Source: Apostichopus japonicus
Taxonomy: Eukaryota > Echinodermata > Holothuroidea > Aspidochirotida > Stichopodidae
DNA: 64,000 nt
Reading direction: 5' to 3'
Assembly (NCBI RefSeq): GCF_037975245.1
Contig: NC_092562.1
Span: 30,268,054 to 30,332,053 of the forward strand
The stretch's first letter is position 1, and every line of letters starts with the position of its first letter. Under the pieces are notes generated by a model that saw only the letters and a list, made by a program, of their open reading frames with translations, was not told where the DNA came from and ran no database searches. Below, in pieces: positions 47,501-61,123 of the stretch. Position numbers and translations under genes: made by a program.

Positions 47501-50500
47501 ACACCGGCTTACTTCAAGCCTTCTATTTTCAATAATTGTTCAGAGGGTAAAGAGGCAGGGGTGTGAAATCTCTCCCATTCCTGCCCCCGGGACCGCCTTT
47601 TAAAGTCCCCATCAACTTTTTTTCTCGATACGTTTGTACCACTGGCCCTCACTGCACAATCTTAAATTCACACTGGTTGAGCAAGTAAGCAACTGAGTAT
47701 ACTGTAGCTATCTGCTTGAAGGCTACATAGACTATTTACTACAAAAGCTATATGTTAATGTAACAGTCAAAATTTGTATTTCTAATTAGATACGAGTTTC
47801 TTGTATTTCTCCTTAACGTTGAAATAAGCAAATTTTCCCTTAAGGAGAAATACAAACATGTATTCGTAGTACAGCATTATGGTAACGGTGGGGAGGATTG
47901 AGTGGTAGAGTAATTTCTCCGGGGACAAAGCCTATGATATGTAATAAACTTTGATGATAAATGAAAATAATCAATAATATAATCTATGATAAGTTTAATA
48001 TTATTTATTATATCATCAGACTGTGAGGGGCACATATAAAAGCGCAAAGAAAGGGCTGAAAAACTTCGAACTACTCACACGGTCGCACTAACCCCACCTC
48101 CCTCCCCCTTTCCCTCTTTCGTGGGTAACTCTGGCCCAACCATCTGTTCAGAAACGTTCAAGCATCTCGTTTACGGAATTAGGTAAACGAAAGCTACCAG
48201 GGGCGTTGTGGGTAGGGGCGGGGGTTGCGACGACTTTAATACCCTATTAGTTTTCGAGCATAACAGTATTCACTCTGGCTAATTATTAGTTTAGTTTAGT
48301 TACCCAAGGATCAGGAAGCTTTACAGTAGCTTATTTGAGAACCTATCCGTGCTAGATCATGGATGAACACCGGCTTACTTCAAGCCTTCTATTTTCAATA
48401 ATTGTTCAGAGGGTAAAGAGGCAGGGGTGTGAAATCTCTCCCATTCCTGCCCCCGGGACCGCCTTTTAAAGTCCCCATCAACTTTTTTTCTCGATACGTT
48501 TGTACCACTGGCCCTCACTGCACAATCTTAAATTCACACTGGTTGAGCAAGTAAGCAACTGAGTATAGCTATCTGCTTGAAGGCTACATGGACTATTTAC
48601 TACAAAAGATATATGTTAATGTAACAGTCAAAATTTGCATTTCTAATTAGATACAAGTTTCTTGTATTTCTCCTTAACGTTGAAATAAGCAAATTTTCCC
48701 TTAAGGAGAAATACAAACATGTATTCGTAGTACAGCATTATGGTAACGGTGGGGAGGATTGAGTGGTAGAGTAATTTCTCCGGGGACAAAACATATGATA
48801 TATAATAAACTTTGATGATCAATGAAAATAATCAATAATATAATCTATGATAAGTTTAATATTATTTATTATATCATCAGACTGTGAGGGGCACATATAA
48901 AAGCGCAAAAAAGGGCTGAAAAACTTCGAACTACTCACACGGTCGCACTAACCCCACCTCCCTCCCCCTTTCCCTCTTTCGTGGGTAACTCTAGCCCAAC
49001 CATCTGTTCAGAAACGTCCAAGCGTCTCGTTTACGGAATTAGGTAAACGAAAGCTACCAGGGGCGTTGTGGGTAGGGGCGGGGGTTGCGACGACTTTAAT
49101 ACCCTATTAGTTTTCGAGCATAACAGTATTCACTCTGGCTAATTATTAGTTTAGTTTAGTTTAGTTACCCAAGGATCAAGAAGCTTTACAGTAGCTTATT
49201 TGAGACCCTATCCGTGCTAGATCATGGATGAACACCGGCTTACTTCAAGCCTTCTATTTTCGATAATTGTTCAGAGGGTAAAGAGGCAGGGGTGTGAATT
49301 CTCTCCCATTCCTGCTCCCGGGACCGCCTTTTAAAGTCCCCATCAACTTTTTTTCTCGATACGTTTGTACCGCTGGCCATCACTTCACAAACTTATTAAT
49401 CCCTCTGGTTAAGCAAGTAAGCACCTTAGTATAGTCATCTGCTTGAAGGCTACATAGACTGTTTACTACAAAAGCCATGTTAATGTAACAGCCAGAATTT
49501 GCATTTCTAATTAGATACGAGTTTCTTGTATTTCTCCTTAACGTTGAAATAAGCAAATTTTCCCTTAAGGAGAAATACAAACATGTATTCGTAGTACAGC
49601 ATTATGGTAACGGTGGGGAGGATTGAGTGGTAGAGTAATTTCTCCGGGGACAAAACATATGATATGTAATAAACTTTGAAGATAAATGAAAATAATCAAT
49701 AATATAATCTATGATAAGTTTAATATTATTTATTATATCATCAGACAGTGAGGGGCACATATAAAAGCGCAAAGAAAGGGCTGAAAAACTTCGAACTACT
49801 CACACGGTCGCACTAACCCCACCTCCCTCCCCCTTTCCCTCTTTCGTGGGTAACTCTAGCCCAACCATCTGTTCAGAAACGTCCAAGCGTCTCGTTTACG
49901 GAATTAGGTAAACGGAAGCTACCAGGGGCGTTGTGGGTAGGGGCGGGGGTTGCGACGACTTTAATACCCTATTAGTTTTCGAGCATAACAGTATTCACTC
50001 TGGCTAATTATTAGTTTAGTTTAGTTACCCAAGGATCAAGAAGCTTTACAGTAGCTTATTTGAGAACCTATCCGTGTTAAATCATGGATGAACACCGGCT
50101 TACTTCAAGCCTTCTATTTTCAATAATTGTTCAGAGGGTAAAGAGGCAGGGGTGTGAAATCTCTCCCATTCCTGCTCCCGGGACCGCCTTTTAAAGTCCC
50201 CGTCAACTTTTTTCGATACATTTAAACCACTGGCCCTCACTTCACAATCTTAAATTCACATTGGTTGAGCAAGTAAGCAACTGAGTATAGCTATCTGCTT
50301 GAAGGCTACATAGACTATTTACTACAAAAGATATATGTTAATGTAACAGTCAAAATTTGCATTTCTAATTAGATACGAGTTTCTTGTATTTCTCCTTAAC
50401 GTTGAAATAAGCAAATTTTCCCTTAAGGAGAAATACAAACATGTATTCGTAGTACAGCATTATGGTAACGGTGGGGAGGATGGAGTGGTAGAGTAATTTC

Positions 50501-53500
50501 TCCGGGGACAAAACATATGATATGTAATAAACTTTGATGATAAATGAAAATAATCAATAATATAATCTATGATAAGTTTAATATTATTTATTATATCATC
50601 AGACTGTGAGGGGCACATATAAAAGCGCAAAGAAAGGGCTGAAAAACTTCGAACTACTCACACGGTCGCACTAACCCCACCTCCCTCCCCCTTTCCCTCT
50701 TTCGTGGGTAACTCTAGCCCAACCATCTGTTCAGAAACGTCCAAGCGTCTCGTTTACGGAATTAGGTAAACGAAAGCTACCAGGGGCGTTGTTGGTAGTG
50801 GCGGGGGTTGCGACGACTTTAATACCCTATTAGTTTTCGAGCATAACAGTATTCACTCTGGCTAATTATTAGTTTAGTTTAGTTACCCAAGGATCAGGAA
50901 GCTTTACAGTAGCTTATTTGAGAACCTATCCGTGCTAGATCATGGATGAACACCGGCTTACTTCAAGCCTTCTATTTTCAATAATTGTTCAGAGGGTAAA
51001 GAGGCAGGGGTGTGAAATCTCTCCCATTCCTGCTCCCGGGACCGCCTTTTAAAGTCCCCGTCAACTTTTTTTCTCAATACATTTGTACCACTGGCCCTCA
51101 CTTCACAATCTTAAATTCACACTGGTTGAGCAAGTAAGCAACTGAGTATAGCTATCTGCTTGAAGGCTACATAGACTGTTTACTACAAAAGCTATGTTAA
51201 TGTAACTGCCAGAATTTGCATTTCTAATTAGATACAGGTTTCTTGTATTTCTCCTTAACGTCGAAATAAGCAAATTTTCCCTTAAGGAGAAATACAAACA
51301 TGTATTCGTAGTACAGCATTATGATAACGGTGGGGAGGATTGAGTGGTAGAGTAATTTCTCCGGGGACAAAACATATGATATGTAATAAACTTTGAAGAT
51401 AAATGAAAATAATCAATAATATAATCTATGATAAGTTTAATATTATTTATTATATCATCAGACAGTGAGGGGCACATATAAAAGCGCAAAGAAAGGGCTG
51501 AAAAACTTCGAACTACTCACACGGTCGCACAAACCCCACCTCCCTCCCTCTTTCCCTCTTTCGTGGGTAACTCTAGCCCAACCATCTGTTCAGAAACGTC
51601 CAAGCGTCTCGTTTACGGAATTAGGTAAACGGAAGCTACCAGGGGCGTTGTGGGTAGGGGCGGGGGTTGCGACGACTTTAATACCCTATTAGTTTTCGAG
51701 CATAACAGTATTCACTCTGGCTAATTATTAGTTTAGTTTAGTTACCCAAGGATCAAGAAGCTTTACAGTAGCTTATTTGAGAACCTATCCGTGTTAAATC
51801 ATGGATGAACACCGGCTTACTTCAAGCCTTCTATTTTCAATAATTGTTCAGAGGGTAAAGAGGCAGGGGTGTGAAATCTCTCCCATTCCTGCTCCCGGGA
51901 CCGCCTTTTAAAGTCCCCGTCAACTTTTTTCGATACATTTGTACCACTGGCCCTCACTTCACAATCTTAAATTCACATTGGTTGAGCAAGTAAGCAACTG
52001 AGTATGGCTATCTGCTTGAAGGCTACATAGACTATTTACTACAAAAGATATATGTTAATGTAACAGTCAAAATTTGCATTTCTAATTAAATACGAGTTTC
52101 TTGTATTTCTCCTTAACGTTGAAATAAGCAAATTTTCCCTTAAGGAGAAATACAAACATGTATTCGTAGAACAGCATTATGATAACGGTGGGGAGGATTG
52201 AGTGGTAGAGTAATTTCTCCGGGGACAAAACATATGATATGTAATAAACTTTGATGATAAATGAAAATAATCAATAATATAATCTATGATAAGTTTAATA
52301 TTATTTATTATATCATCAGACTGTGAGGGGCACATATAAAAGCGCAAAGAAAGGGCTGAAAAACTTCGAACTACTCACACGGTCGCACTAACCCCACGTC
52401 CCTCCCCCTTTCCCTCTTTCGTGGGTAACTCTAGCCCAACCATCTGTTCAGAAACGTCCAAGCGTCTCGTTTACGGAATTAGGTAAACGGAAGCTACCAG
52501 GGGCGTTGTGGGTAGGGGCGGGGGTTGCGACGACTTTAATACCCTATTAGTTTTCGAGCATAACAGTATTCACTCTGGCTAATTATTAGTTTAGTTTAGT
52601 TACCCAAGGATCAAGAAGCTTTACAGTAGCTTATTTGAGAACCTATCCGTGTTAAATCATGGATGAACACCGGCTTACTTCAAGCCTTCTATTTTCAATA
52701 ATTGTTCAGAGGGTAAAGAGGCAGGGGTGTGAAATCTCTCCCATTCCTGCTCCCGGGACCGCCTTTTAAAGTCCCCGTCAACTTTTTTCGATACATTTGT
52801 ACCACTGGCCATCACTTCACAATCTTAAATTCACATTGGTTGAGCAAGTAAGCAACTGAGTATAGCTATCTGCTTGAAGGCTACATAGACTATTTACTAC
52901 AAAAGATATATGTTAATGTAACAGTCAAAATTTGCATTTCTAATTAGATACGAGTTTCTTGTATTTCTCCTTAACGTTGAAATAAGCAAATTTTCCCTTA
53001 AGGAGAAATACAAACATGTATTCGTAGTACAGCATTATGGTAACGGTGGGGAGGATGGAGTGGTAGAGTAATTTCTCCGGGGACAAAACATATGATATGT
53101 AATAAACTTTGAAAATAAATGAAAATAATCAATAATATAATCTATGATAAGTTTAATATTATTTATTATATCATCAGACTGTGAGGGGCACATATAAAAG
53201 CGCAAAGAAAGGGCTGAAAAACTTCGAACTACTCACACGGTCGCACTAACCCCACCTCCCTCCCCCTTTCCCTCTTTCGTGGGTAACTCTAGCCCAACCA
53301 TCTGTTCAGAAACGTCCAAGCGTCTCGTTTACGGAATTAGGTAAACGAAAGCTACCAGGGGCGTTGTGGGTAGGGGCGGGGGTTGCGACGACTTTAATAC
53401 CCTATTAGTTTTCGAGCATAACAGTATTCACTCTGGCTAATTATTAGTTTAGTTTAGTTACCCAAGGATCAGGAAGCTTTACAGTAGCTTATTTGAGAAC

Positions 53501-56500
53501 CTATCCGTGCTAGATCATGGATGAACACCGGCTTACTTCAAGCCTTCTTTTTTCAATAATTGTTCAGAGGGTAAAGAGGCAGGGGTGTGAAATCTCTCCC
53601 ATTCCTGCTCCCGGGACCGCCTTTTAAAGTCCCCGTCAACTTTTTTTCTCAATACATTTGTACCACTGGCCCTCACTTCACAATCTTAAATTCACACTGG
53701 TTGAGCAAGTAAGCAACTGAGTATAGCTATCTGCTTGAAGGCTACATAGACTGTTTACTACAAAAGCTATGTTAATGTAACTGCCAGAATTTGCATTTCT
53801 AATTAGATACAGGTTTCTTGTATTTCTCCTTAACGTCGAAATAAGCAAATTTTCCCTTAAGGAGAAATACAAACATGTATTCGTAGAACAGCATTATGAT
53901 AACGGTGGGGAGGATTGAGTGGTAGAGTAATTTCTCCGGGGACAAAACCTATGATATGTAATAAACTTTGAAGATAAATGAAAATAATCAATAATATAAT
54001 CTATGATAAGTTTAATATTATTTATTATATCATCAGACTGTGAGGGGCACATATAAAAGCGCAAAGAAAGGGCTGAAAAACTTCGAACTACTCACACGGT
54101 CGCACTAACCCCACCTCCCTCCCCCTTTCCCTCTTTCGTGGGTAACTCTAGCCCAACCATCTGTTCAGAAACGTCCAAGCGTCTCGTTTACGGAATTAGG
54201 TAAACGGAAGCTACCAGGGGCGTTGTGGGTAGGGGCGGGGGTTGCGACGACTTTAATACCTTATTAGTTTTCGAGCATAACAGTATTCACTCTGGCTAAT
54301 TATTAGTTTAGTTTAGTTACCCAAGGATCAAGAAGCTTTACAGTAGCTTATTTGAGAACCTATCCGTGTTAAATCATGGATGAACACCGGCTTACTTCAA
54401 GCCTTCTATTTTCAATAATTGTTCAGAGGGTAAAGAGGCTGGGGTGTGAAATCTCTCCCATTCCTGCTCCCGGGACCGCCTTTTAAAGTCCCCATCAACT
54501 TTTTTCGATACATTTGTACCACTGGCCCTCACTTCACAATCTTAAATTCACACTGGTTGAGCAAGTAAGCAACTGAGTATAGCTATCTGCTTGAAGGCTA
54601 CATAGACTATTTACTACAAAAGCTATATGTTAATGTAACAGCCAGAATTTGTATTTCTAATTAGATACGAGTTTCTTGTATTTCTCCTTAACGTTGAAAT
54701 AAGCAAATTTTCCCTTAAGGAGAAATACAAACATGTATTCGTAGTACAGCATTATGGTAACGGTGGGGAGGATTGAGTGGTAGAGTAATTTCTCCGGGGA
54801 CAAAACATATGATATGTAATAAACTTTGAAGATAAATGAAAATAATCAATAATATAATCTATGATAAGTTTAATATTATTTATTATATCATCAGACTGTG
54901 AGGGGCACATATAAAAGCGCAAAGAAAGGGCTGAAAAACTTCGAACTACTCACACGGTCGCACTAACCCCACCTCCCTCCCCCTTTCCCTCTTTCGTGGG
55001 TAACTCTAGCCCAACCATCTGTTCAGAAACGTCCAAGCGTCTCGTTTACGGAATTAGGTAAACGAAAGCTACCAGGGGCGTTGTGGGTAGGGGCGGGGGT
55101 TGCGACGACTTTAATACCTTATTAGTTTTCGAGCATAACAGTATTCACTCTGGCTAATTATTAGTTTAGTTTAGTTACCCAAGGATCAGGAAGCTTTACA
55201 GTAGCTTATTTGAGAATCTATCCGTGCTAGATCATGGATGAACACCGGCTTACTTCAAGCCTTCTATTTTCAATAATTGTTCAGAGGGTAAAGAGGCAGG
55301 GGTGTGAAATCTCTCCCATTCCTGCCCCCGGGACCGCCTTTTAAAGTCCCCATCAACTTTTTTCGATACATTTGTACCACTGGCCCTCACTTCACAATCT
55401 TAAATTCACACTGGTTGAGCAAGTAAGCAACTGAGTATACTGTAGCTATCTGCTTGAAGGCTACATAGACTATTTACTACAAAAGCTATATGTTAATGTA
55501 ACAGTCAAAATTTGTATTTCTAATTAGATACGAGTTTCTTGTATTTCTCCTTAACGTTGAAATAAGCAAATTTTCCCTTAAGGAGAAATACAAACATGTA
55601 TTCGTAGTACAGCATTATGGTAACGGTGGGGAGGATTGAGTGGTAGAGTAATTTCTCCGGGGACAAAACCTATGATATGTAATAAACTTTGATGATAAAT
55701 GAAAATAATCAATAATATAATCTATGATAAGTTTAATATTATTTATTATATCATCAGACTGTGAGGGGCACATATAAAAGCGCAAAGAAAGGGCTGAAAA
55801 ACTTCGAACTACTCACACGGTCGCACTAACCCCACGTCCCTCCCCCTTTCCCTCTTTCGTGGGTAACTCTAGCCCAACCATCTGTTCAGAAACGTTCAAG
55901 CATCTCGTATACGAAAATCGGTGAAGGAAAGCTACCAGGGGCGTTGTGGGTAGGGGCGGGGGTTGCGACGACTTTAATACCCTATTAGTTTTCGAGCATA
56001 ACAGTATTCACTCTGGCTAATTATTAGTTTAGTTTAGTTACCAAAGGATCAGGAAGCTTTACAGTAGCTTATTTGAGAACCTATCCGTGCTAGATCATGG
56101 ATGAACACCGGCTTACTTCAAGCCTTCTATTTTCGATAATTGTTCAGAGGGTAAAGAGGCAGGGGTGTGAATTCTCTCCCATTCCTGCCCCCGGGACCGC
56201 CTTTTAAAGTCCCCGTCAACTTTTTTTCTCAATACATTTGTACCACTGGCCCTCACTTCACAATCTTAAATTCACACTGGTTGAGCAAGTAAGCAACTGA
56301 GTATAGCTATCTGCTTGAAGGCTACATGGACTATTTACTACAAAAGCCATGTTAATGTAACAGTCAAAATTTGCATTTCTAATTAGATACGAGTTTCTTG
56401 TATTTCTCCTTAACGTTGAAATAAGCAAATTTTCCCTTAAGGAGAAATACAAACATGTATTCGTAGTACAGCATTATGGTAACGGTGGGGAGGATGGAGT

Positions 56501-59500
56501 GGTAGAGTAATTTCTCCTGGGACAAAACATATGATATATAATAAACTTTGATGATCAATGAAAATAATCAATAATATAATCTATGATAATTTTAATATTA
56601 TTTATTATATCATCAGACTGTGAGGGGCACATATAAAAGCGCAAAAAAAGGGCTGAAAAACTTCGAACTACTCACACGGTCGCACTAACCCCACCTCCCT
56701 CCCCCTTTCCCTCTTTCGTGGGTAACTCTAGCCCAACCATCTGTTCAGAAACGTCCAAGCGTCTCGTTTACGGAATTAGGTAAACGAAAGCTACCAGGGG
56801 CGTTGTGGGTAGGGGCGGGGGTTGCGACGACTTTAATACCCTATTAGTTTTCGAGCATAACAGTATTCACTCTGGCTAATTATTAGTTTAGTTTAGTTTA
56901 GTTACCCAAGGATCAAGAAGCTTTACAGTAGCTTATTTGAGACCCTATCCGTGCTAGATCATGGATGAACACCGGCTTACTTCAAGCCTTCTATTTTCGA
57001 TAATTGTTCAGAGGGTAAAGAGGCAGGGGTGTGAATTCTCTCCCATTCCTGCTCCCGGGACCGCCTTTTAAAGTCCCCATCAACTTTTTTTCTCGATACG
57101 TTTGTACCGCTGGCCATCACTTCACAAACTTATTAATCCCTCTGGTTAAGCAAGTAAGCACCTTAGTATAGTCATCTGCTTGAAGGCTACATAGACTGTT
57201 TACTACAAAAGCCATGTTAATGTAACAGCCAGAATTTGCATTTCAAATTAGATACGAGTTTCTTGTATTTCTCCTTAACGTTGAAATAAGCAAATTTTCC
57301 CTTAAGGAGAAATACAAACATGTATTCGTAGTACAGCATTATGGTAACGGTGGGGAGGATTGAGTGGTAGAGTAATTTCTCCGGGGACAAAACATATGAT
57401 ATGTAATAAACTTTGAAGATAAATGAAAATAATCAATAATATAATCTATGATAAGTTTAATATTATTTATTATATCATCAGACAGTGAGGGGCACATATA
57501 AAAGCGCAAAGAAAGGGCTGAAAAACTTCGAACTACTCACACGGTCGCACTAACCCCACCTCCCTCCCCCTTTCCCTCTTTCGTGGGTAACTCTAGCCCA
57601 ACCATCTGTTCAGAAACGTCCAAGCGTCTCGTTTACGGAATTAGGTAAACGGAAGCTACCAGGGGCGTTGTGGGTAGGGGCGGGGGTTGCGACGACTTTA
57701 ATACCCTATTAGTTTTCGAGCATAACAGTATTCACTCTGGCTAATTATTAGTTTAGTTTAGTTACCCAAGGATCAGGAAGCTTTACAGTAGCTTATTTGA
57801 GAACCTATCCGTGCTAGATCATGGATGAACACCGGCTTACTTCAAGCCTTCTTTTTTCAATAATTGTTCAGAGGGTAAAGAGGCAGGGGTGTGAAATCTC
57901 TCCCATTCCTGCTCCCGGGACCGCCTTTTAAAGTCCCCGTCAACTTTTTTTCTCAATACATTTGTACCACTGGCCCTCACTTCACAATCTTAAATTCACA
58001 CTGGTTGAGCAAGTAAGCAACTGAGTATAGCTATCTGCTTGAAGGCTACATAGACTGTTTACTACAAAAGCTATGTTAATGTAACTGCCAGAATTTGCAT
58101 TTCTAATTAGATACAGGTTTCTTGTATTTCTCCTTAACGTCGAAATAAGCAAATTTTCCCTTAAGGAGAAATACAAACATGTATTCGTAGTACAGCATTA
58201 TGATAACGGTGGGGAGGATGGAGTGGTAGAGTAATTTCTCCGGGGACAAAACATATGATATGTAATAAACTTTGAAGATAAATGAAAATAATCAATAATA
58301 TAATCTATGATAAGTTTAATATTATTTATTATATCATCAGACAGTGAGGGGCACATATAAAAGCGCAAAGAAAGGGCTGAAAAACTTCGAACTACTCACA
58401 CGGTCGCACTAACCCCACCTCCCTCCCCCTTTCCCTCTTTCGTGGGTAACTCTAGCCCAACCATCTGTTCAGAAACGTCCAAGCGTCTCGTTTACGGAAT
58501 TAGGTAAACGGAAGCTACCAGGGGCGTTGTGGGTAGGGGCGGGGGTTGCGACGACTTTAATACCCTATTAGTTTTCGAGCATAACAGTATTCACTCTGGC
58601 TAATTATTAGTTTAGTTTAGTTACCCAAGGATCAAGAAGCTTTACAGTAGCTTATTTGAGAACCTATCCGTGTTAAATCATGGATGAACACCGGCTTACT
58701 TCAAGCCTTCTTTTTTCAATGATTGTTCAGAGGGTAAAGAGGCTGGGGTGTGAAATCTCTCCCATTCCTGCCCCCGGGACCGCCTTTTAAAGTCCCCATC
58801 AACTTTTTTTCTCGATACATTTGTACCACTGGCCCTCATTTCACAATCTTAAATTCACACTGGTTGAGCAAGTAAGCAACTGAGTATAGCTATCTGCTTG
58901 AAGGCTACATAGACTATTTACTACAAAAGCTATGTTAATGTAACAGTCAAAATTTGCATTTCTAATTAGATACGAGTTTCTTGTATTTCTCCTTAACGTT
59001 GAAATAAGCAAATTTTCCCTTAAGGAGAAATACAAACATGTATTCGTAGTACAGCATTATGGTAACGGTGGGGAGGATTGAGTGGTAATTTCTCCGGGGA
59101 CAAAACATATGATATGTAATAAACTTGATGATAAATGAAAATAATCAATAATATAATCTATGATAAGTTTAATATTATTTATTATATCATCAGACTGTGA
59201 GGGGCACATATAAAAGCGCAAAGAAAGGGCTGAAAAACTTCGAACTACTCACACGGTCGCACTAACCCCACCTCCCTCCCCCTTTCCCTCTTTCGTGGGT
59301 AACTCTAGCCCAACCATCTGTTCAGAAACGTCCAAGCGTCTCGTTTACGGAATTAGGTAAACGGAAGCTACCAGGGGCATTGTGGGTAGGGGCGGGGGTT
59401 GCGACGACTTTAGTACCCTATTAGTTTTCGAGCATAACAGCACTCTGGCTAATTATTAGTTTAGTTTAGTTACCCAAGGATCAAGAAGCTTTACAGTAGC

Positions 59501-59795
59501 TTATTTGAGAACCTATCCGTGCTAGATCATGGATGAACACCGGCTTACTTCAAGCCTTCTATTTTCGATAATTGTTCAGAGGGTAAAGAGGCAGGGGTGT
59601 GAAATCTCTCCCATTCCTGCTCCCGGGACCGCCTTTTAAAGTCCCCGTCAACTTTTTTTCTCGATACATTTGTACCGCTGGCCATTACTTCACAAACTTA
59701 TTAATCACTCTGGTTAAGCAAGTAAACAACTTAGTATAATTTATCTGCTTGAAGGCTACATAGACTACTACAAAAGCTATGTTAATGTTACAGTC

Positions 59796-60026
59796 ACAGT
59801 ACCGGTGCAAGGGGACTGGGGCTGGAAGCGGATCAGTCGTTCGGTAGTTTGGTTTTTGTGTCCACGTTCTTTCCCGGACCACTTTTTCTCAAAAAATCTC
59901 TTTTTTTGGCAACAAATTATTTGACGACATAGTAAATTGCCAAAAATACAGTGCTTTTTCCTAGCGCGCTTAATATTATTTCTTGGGGAAGGGGTGGGCT
60001 ACTCATCACTTACGTGAAATTTGTTT
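59796..60026. other. Satellite right flank
   Basis: Unique-looking sequence after the array ends abruptly within a monomer at about 59795. No feature is recognised. Confidence 0.4.
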
Positions 60027-60287
60027 AATTGTTCACTTCATTCCAACTGAGCATTTGGAATTAAGTGAAAAATTAAGCATGTTGCAGAAAATGTTGAGTT
60101 GACGAGATACGATAAGATGTCAGTTAAACATTTTGCAGAAAAATGTCCAATTGCTCAGTTGGAATGAAGTGAACAATTGAACATTTTGCAGCAAACTGTC
60201 CAATTGACGAGGTATGATAAGTTGTCAATTAAACATTATGCAGAAAATTGTTGGATTGCTCAGTTAAAGCAACTGAGCAATCCAACA
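60027..60287. repeat. Nested palindromes and short repeats
   Basis: A 27-bp arm at 60027-60053 ('aattgttcacttcattcc' onward) is perfectly complementary to 60152-60178. A second hairpin has 17-bp arms at 60249-60265 and 60271-60287 around the loop AAAGC. Between them, 'aaacattttgcagaaaa' and 'gtccaattgacgag'-like motifs recur about four times. It may be a foldback element; there is no coding sequence. Confidence 0.9.
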
Positions 60288-60800
60288 TTTTCCTGATTTT
60301 TGATAAGATTCTATTGTTGTTATCTTAACAATTTACTGAAAATGTCCAACTTATGGGGCAAAGTTTTCCTTATGTTGATGGCACTTTTAAGCTTCCGTAG
60401 ATTAGCATTGAGTGTTTTATTGTATTCCACAGACCATATATATCCTGAACTTATTTGAAGCCAGCCTGCTAGCGAACAGGATCATCCCACCCAATAGCAA
60501 AATTAGTACATAGATAAACCAAATTGAAGCTGGCGAACGTTGTACAGATGTTCTATTAGGCATTTTTTTTTTTAGAGTATTCAAAATCTTACGAAGTTTT
60601 GTACGGTGGAGTATAAAGATCGCGAGAAACAATTTCTCAAAGTGGCAAGGAAAACGTAAATATGACTGATTAAAGGACAATCTTAACCGAAATTTTTAGG
60701 CCATTCACAATCACAAGAATATATGAATAGGCCTAGGTAAATTATAGTGCGACAGTCGGCAAGTTCCGACTGCGGCACTCAAATTTTCCAACTACTGTCA

Positions 60801-61123
60801 GGGCGTTGTAGTCAAGTGGTTAAGGCAGTGGACTTGTGATCTAAGGATTACAGGTTCGAGCCCTGGCCAGATCATTGCGTTGTGTCCTTTGGCAAGGCGC
60901 TTTATCTCCATTGCCTCTCTTCACCCAGGTGTATAAATGGGGACCTGCGAGGTAACTTGTAAATATAGTTGCGTGCGCCGGTTTGTGGCTGCACCCTATG
61001 GGAAGTCCCCTGTTGGACACGTGGTTGTGGTGCACTGCGGTGCTCCAGGAGAGATTGATTGAATTGTGCACACTTTGGTGTGTGGGTGTGACAAGTTACC
61101 AATGACCAGGGGTTAAGTTGTAA
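60801..61123 (+). mobile_element. tRNA-derived SINE
   Basis: The head (60801-60872) is tRNA-like: box A TAGTCAAGTGG at 60809-60819 and box B GGTTCGAGCCC at 60853-60863. The body continues 'cattgcgttgtgtcctttgg', 'caaggcgctttatctccatt', 'cacccaggtgtataaatggg' and ends near 'accaatgaccaggggttaag'. A truncated relative lies at 26660-26915. The body makes a functional tRNA gene unlikely. Pol III could transcribe it from the internal boxes. Confidence 0.88.

Larger units (their letters stand above)
41725..59795. repeat. ~860-bp satellite array, 21 monomers, with 3-mer higher-order structure
   Basis: The same ~858-866 bp monomer is repeated head to tail. The landmark TTGTATTTCTCCTTAA starts at 41774, 42633, 43491, 44355, 45213, 46071, 46935, 47801, 48662, 49526, 50384, 51243, 52101, 52959, 53818, 54676, 55539, 56398, 57263, 58122 and 58981. 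One monomer variant ('ttattaatccctctggttaa') ends the units at 44222, 46802, 49393 and 57129. The first three are 2580 and 2591 bp apart, showing blocks of three monomers copied together. Other variants recur at 51233, 53808 and 58112. Each unit has a stem-loop, a TATAAAAG and a pyrimidine tract. The repeated minus-strand ORFs of 64-66 codons are by-products. Confidence 0.97.

Noticed and set aside
44209-59035. Repeated minus-strand ORFs of 64-66 codons (MYFSLRENLLIST...)
   Set aside because: They are translations of the satellite stem-loop and flank, repeated once per monomer or block, with no codon-level sign of selection.
60801-60872. tRNA gene
   Set aside because: Boxes A and B are present, but the sequence continues into a SINE body with a second genomic copy.
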